64,000 bases of DNA, taken from contig DATBHX010000053.1 in the NCBI GenBank assembly GCA_036557225.1, forward strand, positions 1-64,000. Direction: 5' to 3'. Below are positions 16,732-25,977 of this stretch, piece by piece (position 1 is the first letter of the stretch; the number at the start of each line of letters is the position of its first letter). The DNA is from Angelobacter sp036557225 (GTDB lineage: Bacteria > Acidobacteriota > Terriglobia > Terriglobales > Acidobacteriaceae). The translations under genes were made by a program, and so were the position numbers. Under the pieces are notes generated by a model that was not told the DNA's origin, made no database searches, and was given only the letters and a program-made list of their open reading frames with translations.

Positions 16732-17400
16732 TTATTGAGCTACCTGGCTGTCCTCAAGCGTCTGCACGCCCGGGGGCGGCGTAAAGCGAAACAGGCTGTC
16801 CTGAACTGGAACATTTTCCTCAATCTGGCTAAAACGAAAGTCTGTGACCGTATCGTCAACGCCGTGGATCACGATCCGGTGTATTTGATGCTCCGGCGAG
16901 ACCTCAAGCACCACGCTTGAGACCCTGTCTTTCATCATCTTGGGTACGCCGCGCAGCACCGTATCGCCTGGCTCGATGGGAGTAAGGTCAGGGGCAAGGG
17001 AAAGACCTTCCAGTTCTTTCTCAAGTTTGGTCTTGCCCAACAAATAGCGCAACGGGGAGCGAATATCATCAATATTCTTAACCGGGGTCTTGCGCGCCTG
17101 GTGTTCGCCGCTTACGTAAAAATACGCATGATCAGAGTTGACGAGAAAGAGCTTTTCCTTCGGGACGTGATATTCCCAGCGCATGCGGCCCGGCTTCTTC
17201 AGCCAGAGCGTTCCGCTCTCCGTGCGTGAGATTCCCGGTCCCTGATATACCTCAGTAAAGGCCGATTTGAAGCTCTTGAGTTGATTGTAGTGGTCGTCCA
17301 CTTTGCCGGCGAGCCGTTTCACATCGACTTGCTGCGCCGAAGCAGAGAGACAGCCCAAGATAAAGACCGTGCTGCACAACCACAAAAAATAAGATCGCAT
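16732..17400 (-). CDS. lolA: LolA-like outer-membrane lipoprotein carrier
   Basis: 222 residues with a signal peptide (LWLCSTVFILGCLSASAQQ, cleavage near 22) and the LolA fold: FKSAFTEVYQGPG, SGTLWLKKPGRMRWEY, KLFLVNSDHAYFYV and a C-terminal VTDFRFSQIEENVPV. LolA-type proteins chaperone lipoproteins across the periplasm. Its place between the TPR gene and pilC suggests service to pilus components, although it may be the general LolA of the cell. Confidence 0.85.
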   Translation of the reverse strand: MRSYFLWLCSTVFILGCLSASAQQVDVKRLAGKVDDHYNQLKSFKSAFTEVYQGPGISRTESGTLWLKKPGRMRWEYHVPKEKLFLVNSDHAYFYVSGEHQARKTPVKNIDDIRSPLRYLLGKTKLEKELEGLSLAPDLTPIEPGDTVLRGVPKMMKDRVSSVVLEVSPEHQIHRIVIHGVDDTVTDFRFSQIEENVPVQDSLFRFTPPPGVQTLEDSQVAQ

Positions 17401-17418
17401 GAGAACAGGATATTAGAT

Positions 17419-18324
17419 TCAGAACGGCATATCGACGTTGTTGCGCCACTCACCAAGATAAGGATACTTGCTTGCGTCTTTTACATCCACTTTGCCGTCT
17501 GCATTGAGAACGTAAGGGTCCTTGAACGGGCTCAAGGGAACGGCGTTGAGCAGTCCGGCGCTGATCAGATCAGACCAACTCGCCGGCACCCTGCCTGTTC
17601 GCTGGCGGTAAGTTTTTACCCGGCGCTCCAGTTCGTTGATGTCGCCGTCAGCCTGCAACGAAACAAGGTGGCTCATGGCGGTGTCGCGTAGATCGTGGTC
17701 CGTGGTCGTGTCGTGGATGGCTTCCCACAGCGCCATGGCGGTGCCGATGTCTTTGCTGCGCTCCGCCATACGGGCCGCCATCACCTTCATCCAGGGGAGA
17801 GCGCCCGGAACTTCCGATCCGCGTTCAAATGCGACCTGGGCAGCTTTTGGATCGTCGCGATCGATGTAATGAACAAATCCCAGCGTGAAATACAATCGCC
17901 AATAATCCGGACTTGCATGGATGCCTTTTTCCAGCAGCGTTACCGCTTTGTCCGGTTGGCCCGCTCCGTCTCTGCCTCGCTGGGAAAGAAATATGGCCCC
18001 ATTTTCATAGGCGACAATCAGGTTCGGATCAAGGTCGGTGGTGATGTCCAGCAACGGATAAAGCAGATCATAGCGCTGGGAGTGTTTCATGTGCTGTGAG
18101 CCGAAGTACTGGACGGCGCGCGTCCAGTAAATGTTGGCCAGTAACCCTGAATAGCCGAGGCTGAGTCGCTTAACGGTCTTGCCGGAGGGGAGATAGAGAA
18201 CGTCTTCAAGCGTGGCCTCGGCGCCGCGGTGTTGATCCACCTGGCGGCGGCTGGCGACCGAGCCGGCGAACATGCCAACCAGCAATACGGCAGCAACGAA
18301 TGTAGTCTTTCCACCGGCGCTCAT
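17419..18324 (-). CDS. membrane-anchored TPR-type protein, candidate PilG equivalent
   Basis: 301 residues: N-terminal TM anchor (TTFVAAVLLVGMFAGSVA), then LANIYWTRAVQYFG and helical TPR-like repeats (DLDPNLIVAYENGAIFLSQRG, HASPDYWRLYFTLGFVHY, PKAAQVAFERGSEVPGALPW). Its ATG overlaps the stop of the ABC permease (ATGA). In Myxococcus, pilA is followed by pilG-pilH-pilI, where H and I form an ABC transporter needed for pilus assembly. The same functional set here, next to pilins, suggests this is the PilG-like partner (inference). Confidence 0.65.
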   Translation of the reverse strand: MSAGGKTTFVAAVLLVGMFAGSVASRRQVDQHRGAEATLEDVLYLPSGKTVKRLSLGYSGLLANIYWTRAVQYFGSQHMKHSQRYDLLYPLLDITTDLDPNLIVAYENGAIFLSQRGRDGAGQPDKAVTLLEKGIHASPDYWRLYFTLGFVHYIDRDDPKAAQVAFERGSEVPGALPWMKVMAARMAERSKDIGTAMALWEAIHDTTTDHDLRDTAMSHLVSLQADGDINELERRVKTYRQRTGRVPASWSDLISAGLLNAVPLSPFKDPYVLNADGKVDVKDASKYPYLGEWRNNVDMPF

Positions 18325-19097
18325 TTCAAATTCCGCCGTTCAAAGACCAGGACAGCGCCGGCGGTAACTGCGGCCGAGTAGAACACGGCATAAAGAGTAT
18401 TGAACAAAATCAGGCTGCCGCTTACCGGCTGTCCATGGGCGGTCTGTGTGATCACATTGAGTGAGGCAAAGTTCGGAACAATCCATGCAATACCGGTGGC
18501 CAACCACTTGACCGCGCCTTGTGACATGGCGGCAAAATTCTTCAGGTCTTCGCCAAAGGTGCCGATCACAAAAAGGGCAAAGGCAAAGATCGCGGAGAAA
18601 ATCGGCGTGGAAAATGACGAGAATAGGAGCGTTAGTGCCACCATCATCATGAATTGCAAAACGATGAAATAGATAGCGACCAGCAAATCAGCATCGCCTC
18701 TATGCAGTCCATGCTGGTTGATCAACAATGCCAGGTAGAAGCCGATGGTCATGAACGCGGCGTTCACTACCAGAGTCATCAGCAGACCGAAGTATTTGCC
18801 GGCAATAAATTCCCAGCGGCGGACCGGGCGCGAAAGAATCGTATACAGCGTTTTCTTCTCGATTTCTTTCGAAACCAGCCCAATGCCCACCAGAATCGCG
18901 ATGATCACTCCGAACAGCGAGATGGAACTTAATCCGACATTGACCAGAATGAGCCGCTCCAGCCCGATGGAGATCTGCCCGAACAGCGGCGCCGAAGCCA
19001 CCAGCAACAGAACAAATAGAATTAGGTTGTAGAGCACGCGATCGCGTACGGCTTCACGGAAGGTGTTGAGCGTGATGGCAGAGAGGCGCGAGCTCAT
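18321..19097 (-). CDS. ABC-2 type transporter permease, candidate PilI equivalent
   Basis: 258 residues, six TM segments (for example VLYNLILFVLLLVASAPLFG and LFGVIIAILVGIGLVS), with the cytoplasmic signature SKEIEKKTLYTILSRPVRRWEFIAGKY typical of NatB/ABC-2 permeases. It overlaps both neighbours by ATGA, so ATPase, permease and TPR protein are translationally coupled. The substrate is unknown; the context points to pilus biogenesis. Confidence 0.85.
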   Translation of the reverse strand: MSSRLSAITLNTFREAVRDRVLYNLILFVLLLVASAPLFGQISIGLERLILVNVGLSSISLFGVIIAILVGIGLVSKEIEKKTLYTILSRPVRRWEFIAGKYFGLLMTLVVNAAFMTIGFYLALLINQHGLHRGDADLLVAIYFIVLQFMMMVALTLLFSSFSTPIFSAIFAFALFVIGTFGEDLKNFAAMSQGAVKWLATGIAWIVPNFASLNVITQTAHGQPVSGSLILFNTLYAVFYSAAVTAGAVLVFERRNLK

Positions 19098-20026
19098 GGT
19101 TGCACCGGCTCTTTCTCAGCAGTCCTGGCCAGGAAATAATCTTCCAGGGTGCCGTGGAGCGGCGTAACGGAGATCAACCGGCTGCCGCGTTGGCGAAGCT
19201 TCTCCAACACGCGGTCGAGATCGGCCTGCTGCACGGTTCCGCGTACCGAATCGCCGGTAACGTGCGACTCCATCACCAGGTCACGGACCGCGGGCAAAGC
19301 ATCAGCTCCCTCCCAGATGACTTCGCTCTTGCCGGCAACGTTGGACCGCAGATCATTGACTACGCCAACGCCGCGAAGCTCTCCTTTGTGAATGACGGCG
19401 ACGCGATCGCAAAGCGCCTCTGCGTCAGAAAGAATGTGAGTGGAGAAGAAGATTGTCTTGCCTTCATCTTTCAGAGTCTGGATCAGCTCCCGTACCTCAT
19501 GGCGGCCCAGGGGATCCAATCCTGACATCGGCTCGTCAAGAAATACGATCTCCGGATCATGGATGATGGCCTGCGCGATCCCGACCCGTTGCAGCATGCC
19601 CTTGGAAAACTTGCGCAGCTGTTTCTTTCCGACGTCGCCCAATCCTACCCGCTCCAATACCGGCCCAATCCGCCTGGCTCTTTCGCCGGGAGCAACGCCG
19701 GAGAGCGTGGCGTAGTAATCAAGCAGCTCCGGAGCGCTCAGGTAGTCATAGAAATATGGCTGCTCGGGCAGGAAGCCGATTTTCTTGCGGATTTCAGGAT
19801 CGAGAAAATGCTTGCCGAGAATGGCGGCGCTGCCAGATGTAGGGAAGATGATCCCCATCAGAAGCTTCAAGGTAGTGGTCTTACCGGCGCCGTTCGGGCC
19901 AAGGAAGCCGAATGTCTCGCCGACATCAACCGTCAGGTTGAGGCTGCGAAGCGCAGGAAAAGCTTGCTTTTTCCAAAATCCAACCGGGTAAGTCTTGGAG
20001 AGTTCCTTAATTTCTATTGCCTGCAT
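19094..20026 (-). CDS. ABC transporter ATP-binding protein, candidate PilH equivalent
   Basis: 310 residues. Walker A GPNGAGKTT at about 43-51, Q-loop GFLPEQPYFYDYLS, signature LRKFSKGMLQRVGIAQA at about 135-151, Walker B EIVFLDEPMSGLDP at about 158-171 and switch His STHILSDAEALCD. The final 90 residues form the accessory domain common in NatA/CcmA-like exporters. It follows the pilin gene at 20096-20629 and leads the coupled ABC-TPR triad. Confidence 0.92.
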   Translation of the reverse strand: MQAIEIKELSKTYPVGFWKKQAFPALRSLNLTVDVGETFGFLGPNGAGKTTTLKLLMGIIFPTSGSAAILGKHFLDPEIRKKIGFLPEQPYFYDYLSAPELLDYYATLSGVAPGERARRIGPVLERVGLGDVGKKQLRKFSKGMLQRVGIAQAIIHDPEIVFLDEPMSGLDPLGRHEVRELIQTLKDEGKTIFFSTHILSDAEALCDRVAVIHKGELRGVGVVNDLRSNVAGKSEVIWEGADALPAVRDLVMESHVTGDSVRGTVQQADLDRVLEKLRQRGSRLISVTPLHGTLEDYFLARTAEKEPVQP

Positions 20027-20095
20027 GTGCGACCAGGGAAGTTATTCTCCAAAGTTTATGATGAAACAACGGTCGCACGCAATTGCACCAGTAGG

Positions 20096-20629
20096 TTACC
20101 CACCCAAAGGAGTGTATTGAGCCGGATCCATACAGTTCGAATGGACCTCAGCGGCGCTAAGGGAAAGGGTAGGCGTTTTCTGTTTGCGAATCACGCCATC
20201 TTCAGTGCTGCAGAAATTGTCATGGCCGCTACCATTAAAAGTCACTGGCGTGGCCGAGGCAGTGTAGTCGCCAAAGGGCTCGGCAGCAGCGGTGGAACTC
20301 ATGTAAAACATGAAACCGCTCTTCAGGCAAGGTTCTGCTGCGCACCCTACCAGCTGATCCGTCAGGCATGCAGCGGCTTTAGTGCACGGAGTCCCAGGGC
20401 CCAACTTGATCAAGGTATTCGCATAACCGACTGAGGAAGTGTATTCCACAACGTAGACGGCCTGAGCGTTGTGAACGTTCCGCAAAACAGACACAGCGGC
20501 TGCTTCGTTCGCGGACATCTTGCTGCGAAGCAAGTTCGGGATGGCGATGCTGGCGATGATCAGGATGATCGCCACAACGATCAACAGTTCAATGAGTGAA
20601 AAGCCTTTTGTTTTTTGACGATTCTTCAT
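20096..20629 (-). CDS. type IV pilin (third paralogue)
   Basis: 177 residues with a class III prepilin signal: MKNRQKTKG then mature FSLIELLIVVAIILIIASIA, Glu at +5. The headgroup has several Cys (GTPCTKAAACL, GCAAEPCL, NFCST, SNCMD), enough for two or three disulfides. It shares the KLGP-C-AACL and CSTxDxVxR landmarks with the two pilins upstream but is otherwise divergent. Probably a minor or alternative subunit of the same fibre. Confidence 0.92.
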   Translation of the reverse strand: MKNRQKTKGFSLIELLIVVAIILIIASIAIPNLLRSKMSANEAAAVSVLRNVHNAQAVYVVEYTSSVGYANTLIKLGPGTPCTKAAACLTDQLVGCAAEPCLKSGFMFYMSSTAAAEPFGDYTASATPVTFNGSGHDNFCSTEDGVIRKQKTPTLSLSAAEVHSNCMDPAQYTPLGG

Positions 20630-20845
20630 GGCTTCTAAATGGCCTGCTTGTTTCGTATCGGATCCCGCGCGAATCCACTTATCTCTTATGCACTTCGACC
20701 ACCAATCTGCGCGAAATCCTTAAGTTGCTGTTTTTCAATGAGTTATAGCATTATCTGGACTGTTTTTACGCCTCAGAATTGAGCTTGATGACAAAAATTG
20801 TTGCTTATAAATGCCATAAAATTGTGCTCTTTGCCGACAAAAAGA

Positions 20846-20872
20846 AAAGGACACGGTTAAACCGTGTCCTTT
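20846..20872 (-). terminator. terminator after pilin copy A
   Basis: Perfect stem AAAGGACACGG/CCGTGTCCTTT with a 5-nt loop and, on the minus strand, TTTTCTTTTT just after. It separates the pilin copy at 20916-21476 from the third pilin, so pilin copy A is probably its own transcript. Confidence 0.85.
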
Positions 20873-20915
20873 CTTTTCTGGCTCATACCCTCCCCCAGGT
20901 ACTTGCCGAAAATTG

Positions 20916-21476
20916 TTACTGGATCGGACCGAACGAACCGATGGTCTGGCAGAGCGTGATGCCCGCGCCAGCCGCCGGAGGAGTAATAGCACCCGTCGGA
21001 GCAGGAATAGCGGTCTTCATCGACCGAACCACAGCGTCAGCTGTAGAGCAGTAAGCGTTGGTTCCTGTGCTGTTCAGGTTGATCGGGGTTGCGGAAACTG
21101 AGTAATCGCCAACCACGGTTGAGGGCGCTACCGGAGGCAGACCAACGATCCAGTAGTTGTAGCCGCTCTTGGGGTTCGGGCCACCGGCTGTCGGACCGGC
21201 CAGAACGTTGTCGATCAAGCAAGCGGCAGTCTGGTCGCAGGTACCTGCGGCGTTTGGACCGAGCTTGGTGAAGGTGTCAGCGTAACCGAACGTCGGGTAG
21301 TTGGTGGCGTACGTCACCTGTGATGTGTTCAGAGTGCGGATGGTGCTGGCAGCGGCGGAGTCGTTAGCCGACATCTTCGACCGGAGCAGGTTGGGAATTG
21401 CAATAGCCGCGATGATCAGAATAATTGCTACCACGATCAGCAGCTCAATCAGTGAAAATCCTTTTTGTTTGCGCAT
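20916..21476 (-). CDS. pilA: major type IV pilin, copy A
   Basis: 186 residues. Prepilin leader MRKQKG, then FSLIELLIVVAIILIIAAIA with Glu +5. The globular part holds two Cys pairs (TCDQTAACL and AYCST...LCQTI). It differs from copy B by only two residues (Thr/Val in NYP-x-FGYAD and Asp/Asn in TC-x-QTAACL). Monocistronic between its own terminator and a 338-bp upstream spacer. Likely the main shaft protein, exported by the PilB/C/M/N/O machine encoded downstream. Confidence 0.93.
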   Translation of the reverse strand: MRKQKGFSLIELLIVVAIILIIAAIAIPNLLRSKMSANDSAAASTIRTLNTSQVTYATNYPTFGYADTFTKLGPNAAGTCDQTAACLIDNVLAGPTAGGPNPKSGYNYWIVGLPPVAPSTVVGDYSVSATPINLNSTGTNAYCSTADAVVRSMKTAIPAPTGAITPPAAGAGITLCQTIGSFGPIQ

Positions 21477-21814
21477 TCAGGTATCTCCTAATGTTCCTCA
21501 GAGGCCGAACTGATGATCTCAGCGCGACTCAGACTGCGTGTCTCGCCTTCTACCAGTGCATGTCACCTACCATCGGCAGTTCAATCTGACTCGCGAGGCC
21601 TTTTAGACTGGCAAAAACTTTATGAATGAGGGTCTTACAGCAATATACCAGAAATTGGAGGCATCTCTTGTGCGGTCAGAAAGGCCCTCCGGTTGACAGT
21701 TTTTGTCAGAGCCAGCGACAATTCGAGGCATCCAAAAAAATAAGGACACGGCAAGTTGACCGTGTCCTCTTTTTTTGGCTTATACCCTCCCCCAGGTATT
21801 TGCCGAAAAAACTG
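21477..21814. other. spacer upstream of pilin copy A
   Basis: 338 bp containing the terminator of pilin copy B at 21744-21767 and, presumably, the promoter and leader of copy A (TAGGAGATACCTG before the ATG). No sigma-54 -24/-12 box with correct spacing was found by eye. No gene. Confidence 0.5.
21744..21767 (-). terminator. terminator after pilin copy B
   Basis: Stem GGACACGG/CCGTGTCC with an 8-nt loop and A/T-rich flanks on both sides. It is homologous to the hairpin at 20846-20872, but the loop sequence has diverged. Confidence 0.75.
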
Positions 21815-22375
21815 TTATTGGATCGGACCGAACGAACCGATGGTCTGGCAGAGCGTGATGCCCGCGCCAGCCGCCGGAGGAGTAATGGCACCCGTCGGAG
21901 CAGGAATTGCGGTCTTCATCGACCGAACGACAGCGTCAGCTGTAGAGCAGTAAGCGTTGGTTCCTGTGCTGTTCAGGTTGATCGGGGTTGCGGAAACTGA
22001 GTAATCGCCAACCACGGTTGAGGGTGCTACCGGAGGCAGACCAACAATCCAGTAATTGTAGCCGCTCTTGGGGTTCGGGCCACCGGCTGTCGGACCGGCC
22101 AGAACGTTGTCGATCAAGCAAGCTGCGGTCTGGTTGCACGTACCAGCGGCGTTCGGACCCAATTTGGTGAAAGTATCGGCATAGCCGAAGACCGGGTAAT
22201 TGGTGGCGTACGTCACCTGTGATGTGTTCAGAGTACGGATGGTGCTGGCAGCGGCGGAGTCGTTAGCCGACATCTTCGACCGGAGCAGGTTAGGAATCGC
22301 GATGGCCGCGATGATCAGAATAATGGCTACCACGATCAGCAGCTCAATCAGTGAGAAACCTTTTTGTTTGCGCAT
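21815..22375 (-). CDS. pilA: major type IV pilin, copy B
   Basis: 186 residues, 184 identical to copy A, same leader and Glu +5. Even synonymous differences are few, which suggests recent duplication or ongoing gene conversion. It has its own leader (GGGAGAGAAAG before the ATG) and terminator, so the two copies may be expressed under different conditions. Confidence 0.93.
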   Translation of the reverse strand: MRKQKGFSLIELLIVVAIILIIAAIAIPNLLRSKMSANDSAAASTIRTLNTSQVTYATNYPVFGYADTFTKLGPNAAGTCNQTAACLIDNVLAGPTAGGPNPKSGYNYWIVGLPPVAPSTVVGDYSVSATPINLNSTGTNAYCSTADAVVRSMKTAIPAPTGAITPPAAGAGITLCQTIGSFGPIQ

Positions 22376-22697
22376 TGAAACTTTCTCTCCCTCTGGAATT
22401 CTTCGTTGGCTTTAATTGCTCGTTTAACTCGGCAAATCTGACAGCGAACTTGATTCGTGATAGTGCAGGTTATGCGCCATTACAATCTTTAGGCAGTTCG
22501 TATCTCTTTAAATTGCTGATAGATATGGAGCTTCCGCGCAATTATGTAAATAAGTGTAAAGATGGGTTAACGAGCTTGACAAGGCAGAAAATGACGAAAA
22601 TTGTCATTGTCGTTGGCACTTAATTGTACTTTTGTACGATGACCACTAGTAAAAAAAGGATCTATCCAGATGGGCACGTGACGTTAAACAGGTTGGC
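22376..22697. other. spacer upstream of pilin copy B
   Basis: 322 bp, AT-richer than its surroundings, between pilin copy B and the sulfatase gene end. It should hold the copy B promoter. No gene or recognised RNA element. Confidence 0.5.
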
Positions 22698-25256
22698 TCA
22701 TTTCTGGTGCGCTTCCGCCGCCTGGCCAATCTGAACCTGGTAGAAGTGATCAATCTTTTCCAGGTCCTCACGGATCAGTGCCTGATATCTCTTTTTGAGC
22801 GGGGCAGTAATTTTGTTTTCCGATGCAGTGGGATCGTGTTCGAGATCGTAGAAGGCGCTGTGATGCAGGCTTGCATCCACAATGTAAAGGCCATGTTCGT
22901 CGCCGGTCAGGATGCCAAAGACGGGCATGTAGCTTGACATCATGAAGTAGTGCTTGGCTGCCGGCCTGGGCTGCTCATCGGCAGAGGTGAAGAGCGGCTG
23001 TCCCAGCATCTCACCCTCTTTCAGATTTCTGTGGCCAGCCAGATAGTAGATGGTAGGGGTGATGTCTTCCAGGAAAACGGGCTTGCGCGCGTCCCAAACC
23101 AATTGCTTTCTGAGCGCTCCGGGAAGGTGAATGATCAGCGGGATGCGCATGATCTCAGGAGCAATAGAGATGTGTCCGTGGCGGCCCCAATCGCCCAGGC
23201 TTTCGCCGTGGTCGGCCGTCAAAATGATTACGCTGTTGTCATACATTCCATGGTCTTTAAGAAACTGCACGAACTGCCCTAGCTCGCGGTCCACGTCCTC
23301 CAGAGCGTAAACATAGTCGTCGTCGAAGCCGGGATGAGGATTCTGCAGCGCTTCACGATGGTTCCCGGCCGCGAGGCTATGGACATTTACCGGCTGCGAA
23401 TAGGCGAACACCGGACGTGCAGGATCGGTTCGATGGACAAGCTTGTCCTCAAGCTCAAGCAGTACTTTTCCAAATTCATTTTCTTCCCAGGCCTTGTACT
23501 CTTTGCGCAGCTGAGTCACGTTTTCAGTCTGAAGAACCAGGTTCGTGAGAATGAAGTCATAGGAAACGTAGGAATGGTAGTGATCGGCTTCCAGCATTTT
23601 TTGCAGCGCGTTCATCCGGGCAAAGGGTTCGGGATAATGCTTGTGGATTTGCTGCGCGCCGGCCCATATCGCCGGTTCGGCCAACGCCGAACCGCCGTAA
23701 AGGGTCATGGGGTCCTGAAAGACCACACTCTCGTCTGCGAAGCTCTGGATATTGGGAGTGAAATCAACGCGCCGGTTGTAGGGAGAAAGATAGTCCTTGC
23801 GCAGGGCATCAATGACAAAGAGGAACACATTCGGTTTGGGGCCTGTTCCGCCGCTGAAGCTGCTTACAAATGAGATGTCCGGCGCCTGGATTGGGCGCTC
23901 AATGTTGGCGTGTTCATTAAGGAAACTGTAGAAATCCTGGTCAGCGCTGTCATTCACCGAGGGACGCAGCACGTTTTCGAGCACATAGATCGAGGGATCA
24001 CAGGCGGCGTCTTTATCAAGCTCTTTCTGTGCCCCTGCCAGCCAGGAAGCTGAGGCCGATCCTGAGGCCACTACCAGAAATAGCGTCAGTCCCGCAATCA
24101 CCGGCGCCCCCAGCAGCGCCAGCGTGGCCGGCTTATACACGCGCCGTTGGCGCCTGATGCCGGAAAAAAACACGAAGACCAACGCCCACACCAACAAAGC
24201 GGAAAGGCTGCTGATCAGCTCGTTCCAGTCAAACCGCGTAAGCCTTAATGCAAACAAATAAACGGCTGCAGCCACGGCTGCAATCAGCAATTGTCTCGCG
24301 ACAAATGCTGCGGAGAAGCGCGATGGATTCTGTTTCGGAACAGCGTGTGCAGCCCGGTTCCATGCGGTTGGCGCGGCGCAGAGCACAATGGCCAGCGCAA
24401 AAGCTAAAGAATAAATGTCGGCCAGGTTGTTGTTGAACGCGATCGCATACAGAAGAACTTTTCTGACAATGACGTAAAGCAGCAGGACCGCCGCAATGCC
24501 GCGCACGGCGAATTGTGTCCTGCGGGGATTGGCAGAGCGGCGAGCCAGATGATCGCTGAAGTGGAGCAGCACAAAGGCTGCCATGAATACAACCGAGTGC
24601 AAGGCCAGGCTCAGGCCAAACTCCCGCAAGAAAGGTACGTGATAAAGAGTGCTGGTCTGAATCGAGTAAATTAACGCGGTCACGAAGGCGCTACCAGCGA
24701 ACACCGGCCATCCGCAGGCGCCCGCCGGCGGAAGCACTGCCTTTTTCTCCCTGGCTGACAGCTTGATCACGCCCATCCAAGCCAGTGGAAGCAGGCAAAT
24801 CAATGCAGCGATATAGCTGGCGATGGTGCCCGTTGCGTTTCTAAGGTTAGGGCCAAATAATAATGGCCACGCAAAATATGAGAAAGCGGTTTCAGGAAAG
24901 ACCATGGCCGGCACAGACAGGATCAAGCCCGCAAAGACCTGGATGGCGATAAAGTATTTCGAGAACTTTTGCGCTTCCGCACGCTGCGGCCCGGTATTGA
25001 TGCAATAAAGAGCCAGTAAAAGGGTGGGCCAATAGAGCCATTGCAGGACCATGCCGAACGCCGGCATCCAGGTAAAGAGTGGATGCTTGATGAAACCCAT
25101 GAAGGTGATCGGGATATGGCACAGCAACAGGTAAAGAGAGCACAGCGTTGTCACCGCGGCGAACCCGATTTCAGCCAGCAGTCGTCCACTCTGAGCAAGA
25201 TGAAACCTTAACGAGAGTCTTGCAATCGTGGACGAAACTGTAGCTGTTGCTGCCAT
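22698..25256 (-). CDS. membrane sulfatase-fold hydrolase/transferase
   Basis: 852 residues. The first 450 or so hold about 12 TM helices; the C-terminal 370 form an alkaline-phosphatase/sulfatase domain: metal Asp in NVFLFVIDALRKDYLS, then YGGSALAEPAIWAG, and a late metal site ADHGESLGDWGRHGH. The C/S-x-P-x-R nucleophile of true sulfatases is not seen, so it may be a phosphoglycerol or phosphoethanolamine transferase-like enzyme acting on envelope glycolipids (inference). The start at MAATATV is preferred to an upstream TTG. The catalytic domain is likely periplasmic. Confidence 0.8.
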   Translation of the reverse strand: MAATATVSSTIARLSLRFHLAQSGRLLAEIGFAAVTTLCSLYLLLCHIPITFMGFIKHPLFTWMPAFGMVLQWLYWPTLLLALYCINTGPQRAEAQKFSKYFIAIQVFAGLILSVPAMVFPETAFSYFAWPLLFGPNLRNATGTIASYIAALICLLPLAWMGVIKLSAREKKAVLPPAGACGWPVFAGSAFVTALIYSIQTSTLYHVPFLREFGLSLALHSVVFMAAFVLLHFSDHLARRSANPRRTQFAVRGIAAVLLLYVIVRKVLLYAIAFNNNLADIYSLAFALAIVLCAAPTAWNRAAHAVPKQNPSRFSAAFVARQLLIAAVAAAVYLFALRLTRFDWNELISSLSALLVWALVFVFFSGIRRQRRVYKPATLALLGAPVIAGLTLFLVVASGSASASWLAGAQKELDKDAACDPSIYVLENVLRPSVNDSADQDFYSFLNEHANIERPIQAPDISFVSSFSGGTGPKPNVFLFVIDALRKDYLSPYNRRVDFTPNIQSFADESVVFQDPMTLYGGSALAEPAIWAGAQQIHKHYPEPFARMNALQKMLEADHYHSYVSYDFILTNLVLQTENVTQLRKEYKAWEENEFGKVLLELEDKLVHRTDPARPVFAYSQPVNVHSLAAGNHREALQNPHPGFDDDYVYALEDVDRELGQFVQFLKDHGMYDNSVIILTADHGESLGDWGRHGHISIAPEIMRIPLIIHLPGALRKQLVWDARKPVFLEDITPTIYYLAGHRNLKEGEMLGQPLFTSADEQPRPAAKHYFMMSSYMPVFGILTGDEHGLYIVDASLHHSAFYDLEHDPTASENKITAPLKKRYQALIREDLEKIDHFYQVQIGQAAEAHQK

Positions 25257-25395
25257 TGATGGCAGTATTACATTGCCGGGGCCGCTTTGGGTTTTTTTCC
25301 AGAGTAACCTTAGGACAAACACGTTTGAACAAGGCCCGCTTCCAGCGAAGAAACGCAATCAAGATCAAAACTTCGCGGCCCGTGCAGCGCTTGAG

Positions 25396-25869
25396 CTAGA
25401 ACGGTATGTCTTCGTCGGTAATTTCCGCGGGATGCGGCGCGTGCTCTTCAGAGTGCGGAGAGCGCTGGTCAAACGATGATGCCGCCGAGGCTCCGCGCGA
25501 AGAACGACCTTCGTAGTCTCCTCCACCTTCGCCACGTCCGCCCAAGAGCACAAGATCGCTGGCCACGATCTCTGTACGATATTTTTTCTCGCCGCTCTGC
25601 TTGTCTTCCCAACTTGAAGTTTGCAGCCGGCCTTCGATGTAGATCTTGGAGCCCTTTTTCACATACTCACCGACGATCTCCGCCAGCCGCTGCCAAGCGA
25701 CGATGTTGTGCCACTCCGTGCGGTCCTGCCACTCGCCGGACTTGTCTTTATAGCGTTCATTGGTGGCCAGGCTGAACTTTGCCACCGGCACGCCGCTGGG
25801 CGTGTACTTCACTTCAGGGTCTTTTCCCAGATTTCCCACAAGAATCACTTTGTTTACGCTTTTTGCCAT
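25396..25869 (-). CDS. ssb: single-stranded DNA-binding protein
   Basis: 157 residues with an N-terminal OB fold (NKVILVGNLGKDPEVKYTPSG, VAKFSLATNERYKDKSGEWQ, TEWHNIVAWQRLAEIVGEYVKKGSKIYIEGRL), a Gly/Ser-rich linker and the acidic interaction tip DEDIPF. Tetrameric SSB for replication and repair. Monocistronic. Confidence 0.96.
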   Translation of the reverse strand: MAKSVNKVILVGNLGKDPEVKYTPSGVPVAKFSLATNERYKDKSGEWQDRTEWHNIVAWQRLAEIVGEYVKKGSKIYIEGRLQTSSWEDKQSGEKKYRTEIVASDLVLLGGRGEGGGDYEGRSSRGASAASSFDQRSPHSEEHAPHPAEITDEDIPF

Positions 25870-25977
25870 GGGAGCGATTTTCCTTTACGAATTTTGGTAA
25901 ATATAACAGTACAGCACGATTTCTTAAAGTCCATTTTTCCTTCACGACCAATGGCTTCAGGTCTGTGAATCAACCTA

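Larger units (their letters stand above)
20846..21476. repeat. direct duplication unit A (pilin plus terminator)
   Basis: About 630 bp are nearly identical to 21743-22375, offset by 899 bp. Identity covers the whole pilin gene and the terminator that follows it, then ends sharply at the start codon; the upstream spacers are unrelated. Confidence 0.85.
21743..22375. repeat. direct duplication unit B (pilin plus terminator)
   Basis: Second member of the 630-bp tandem duplication described for 20846-21476. Confidence 0.85.

Noticed and set aside
20028..20079. TGCGACC/GGTCGCA inverted repeat after the third pilin as a terminator
   Set aside because: Loop of about 38 nt and no T tract make it a poor terminator.
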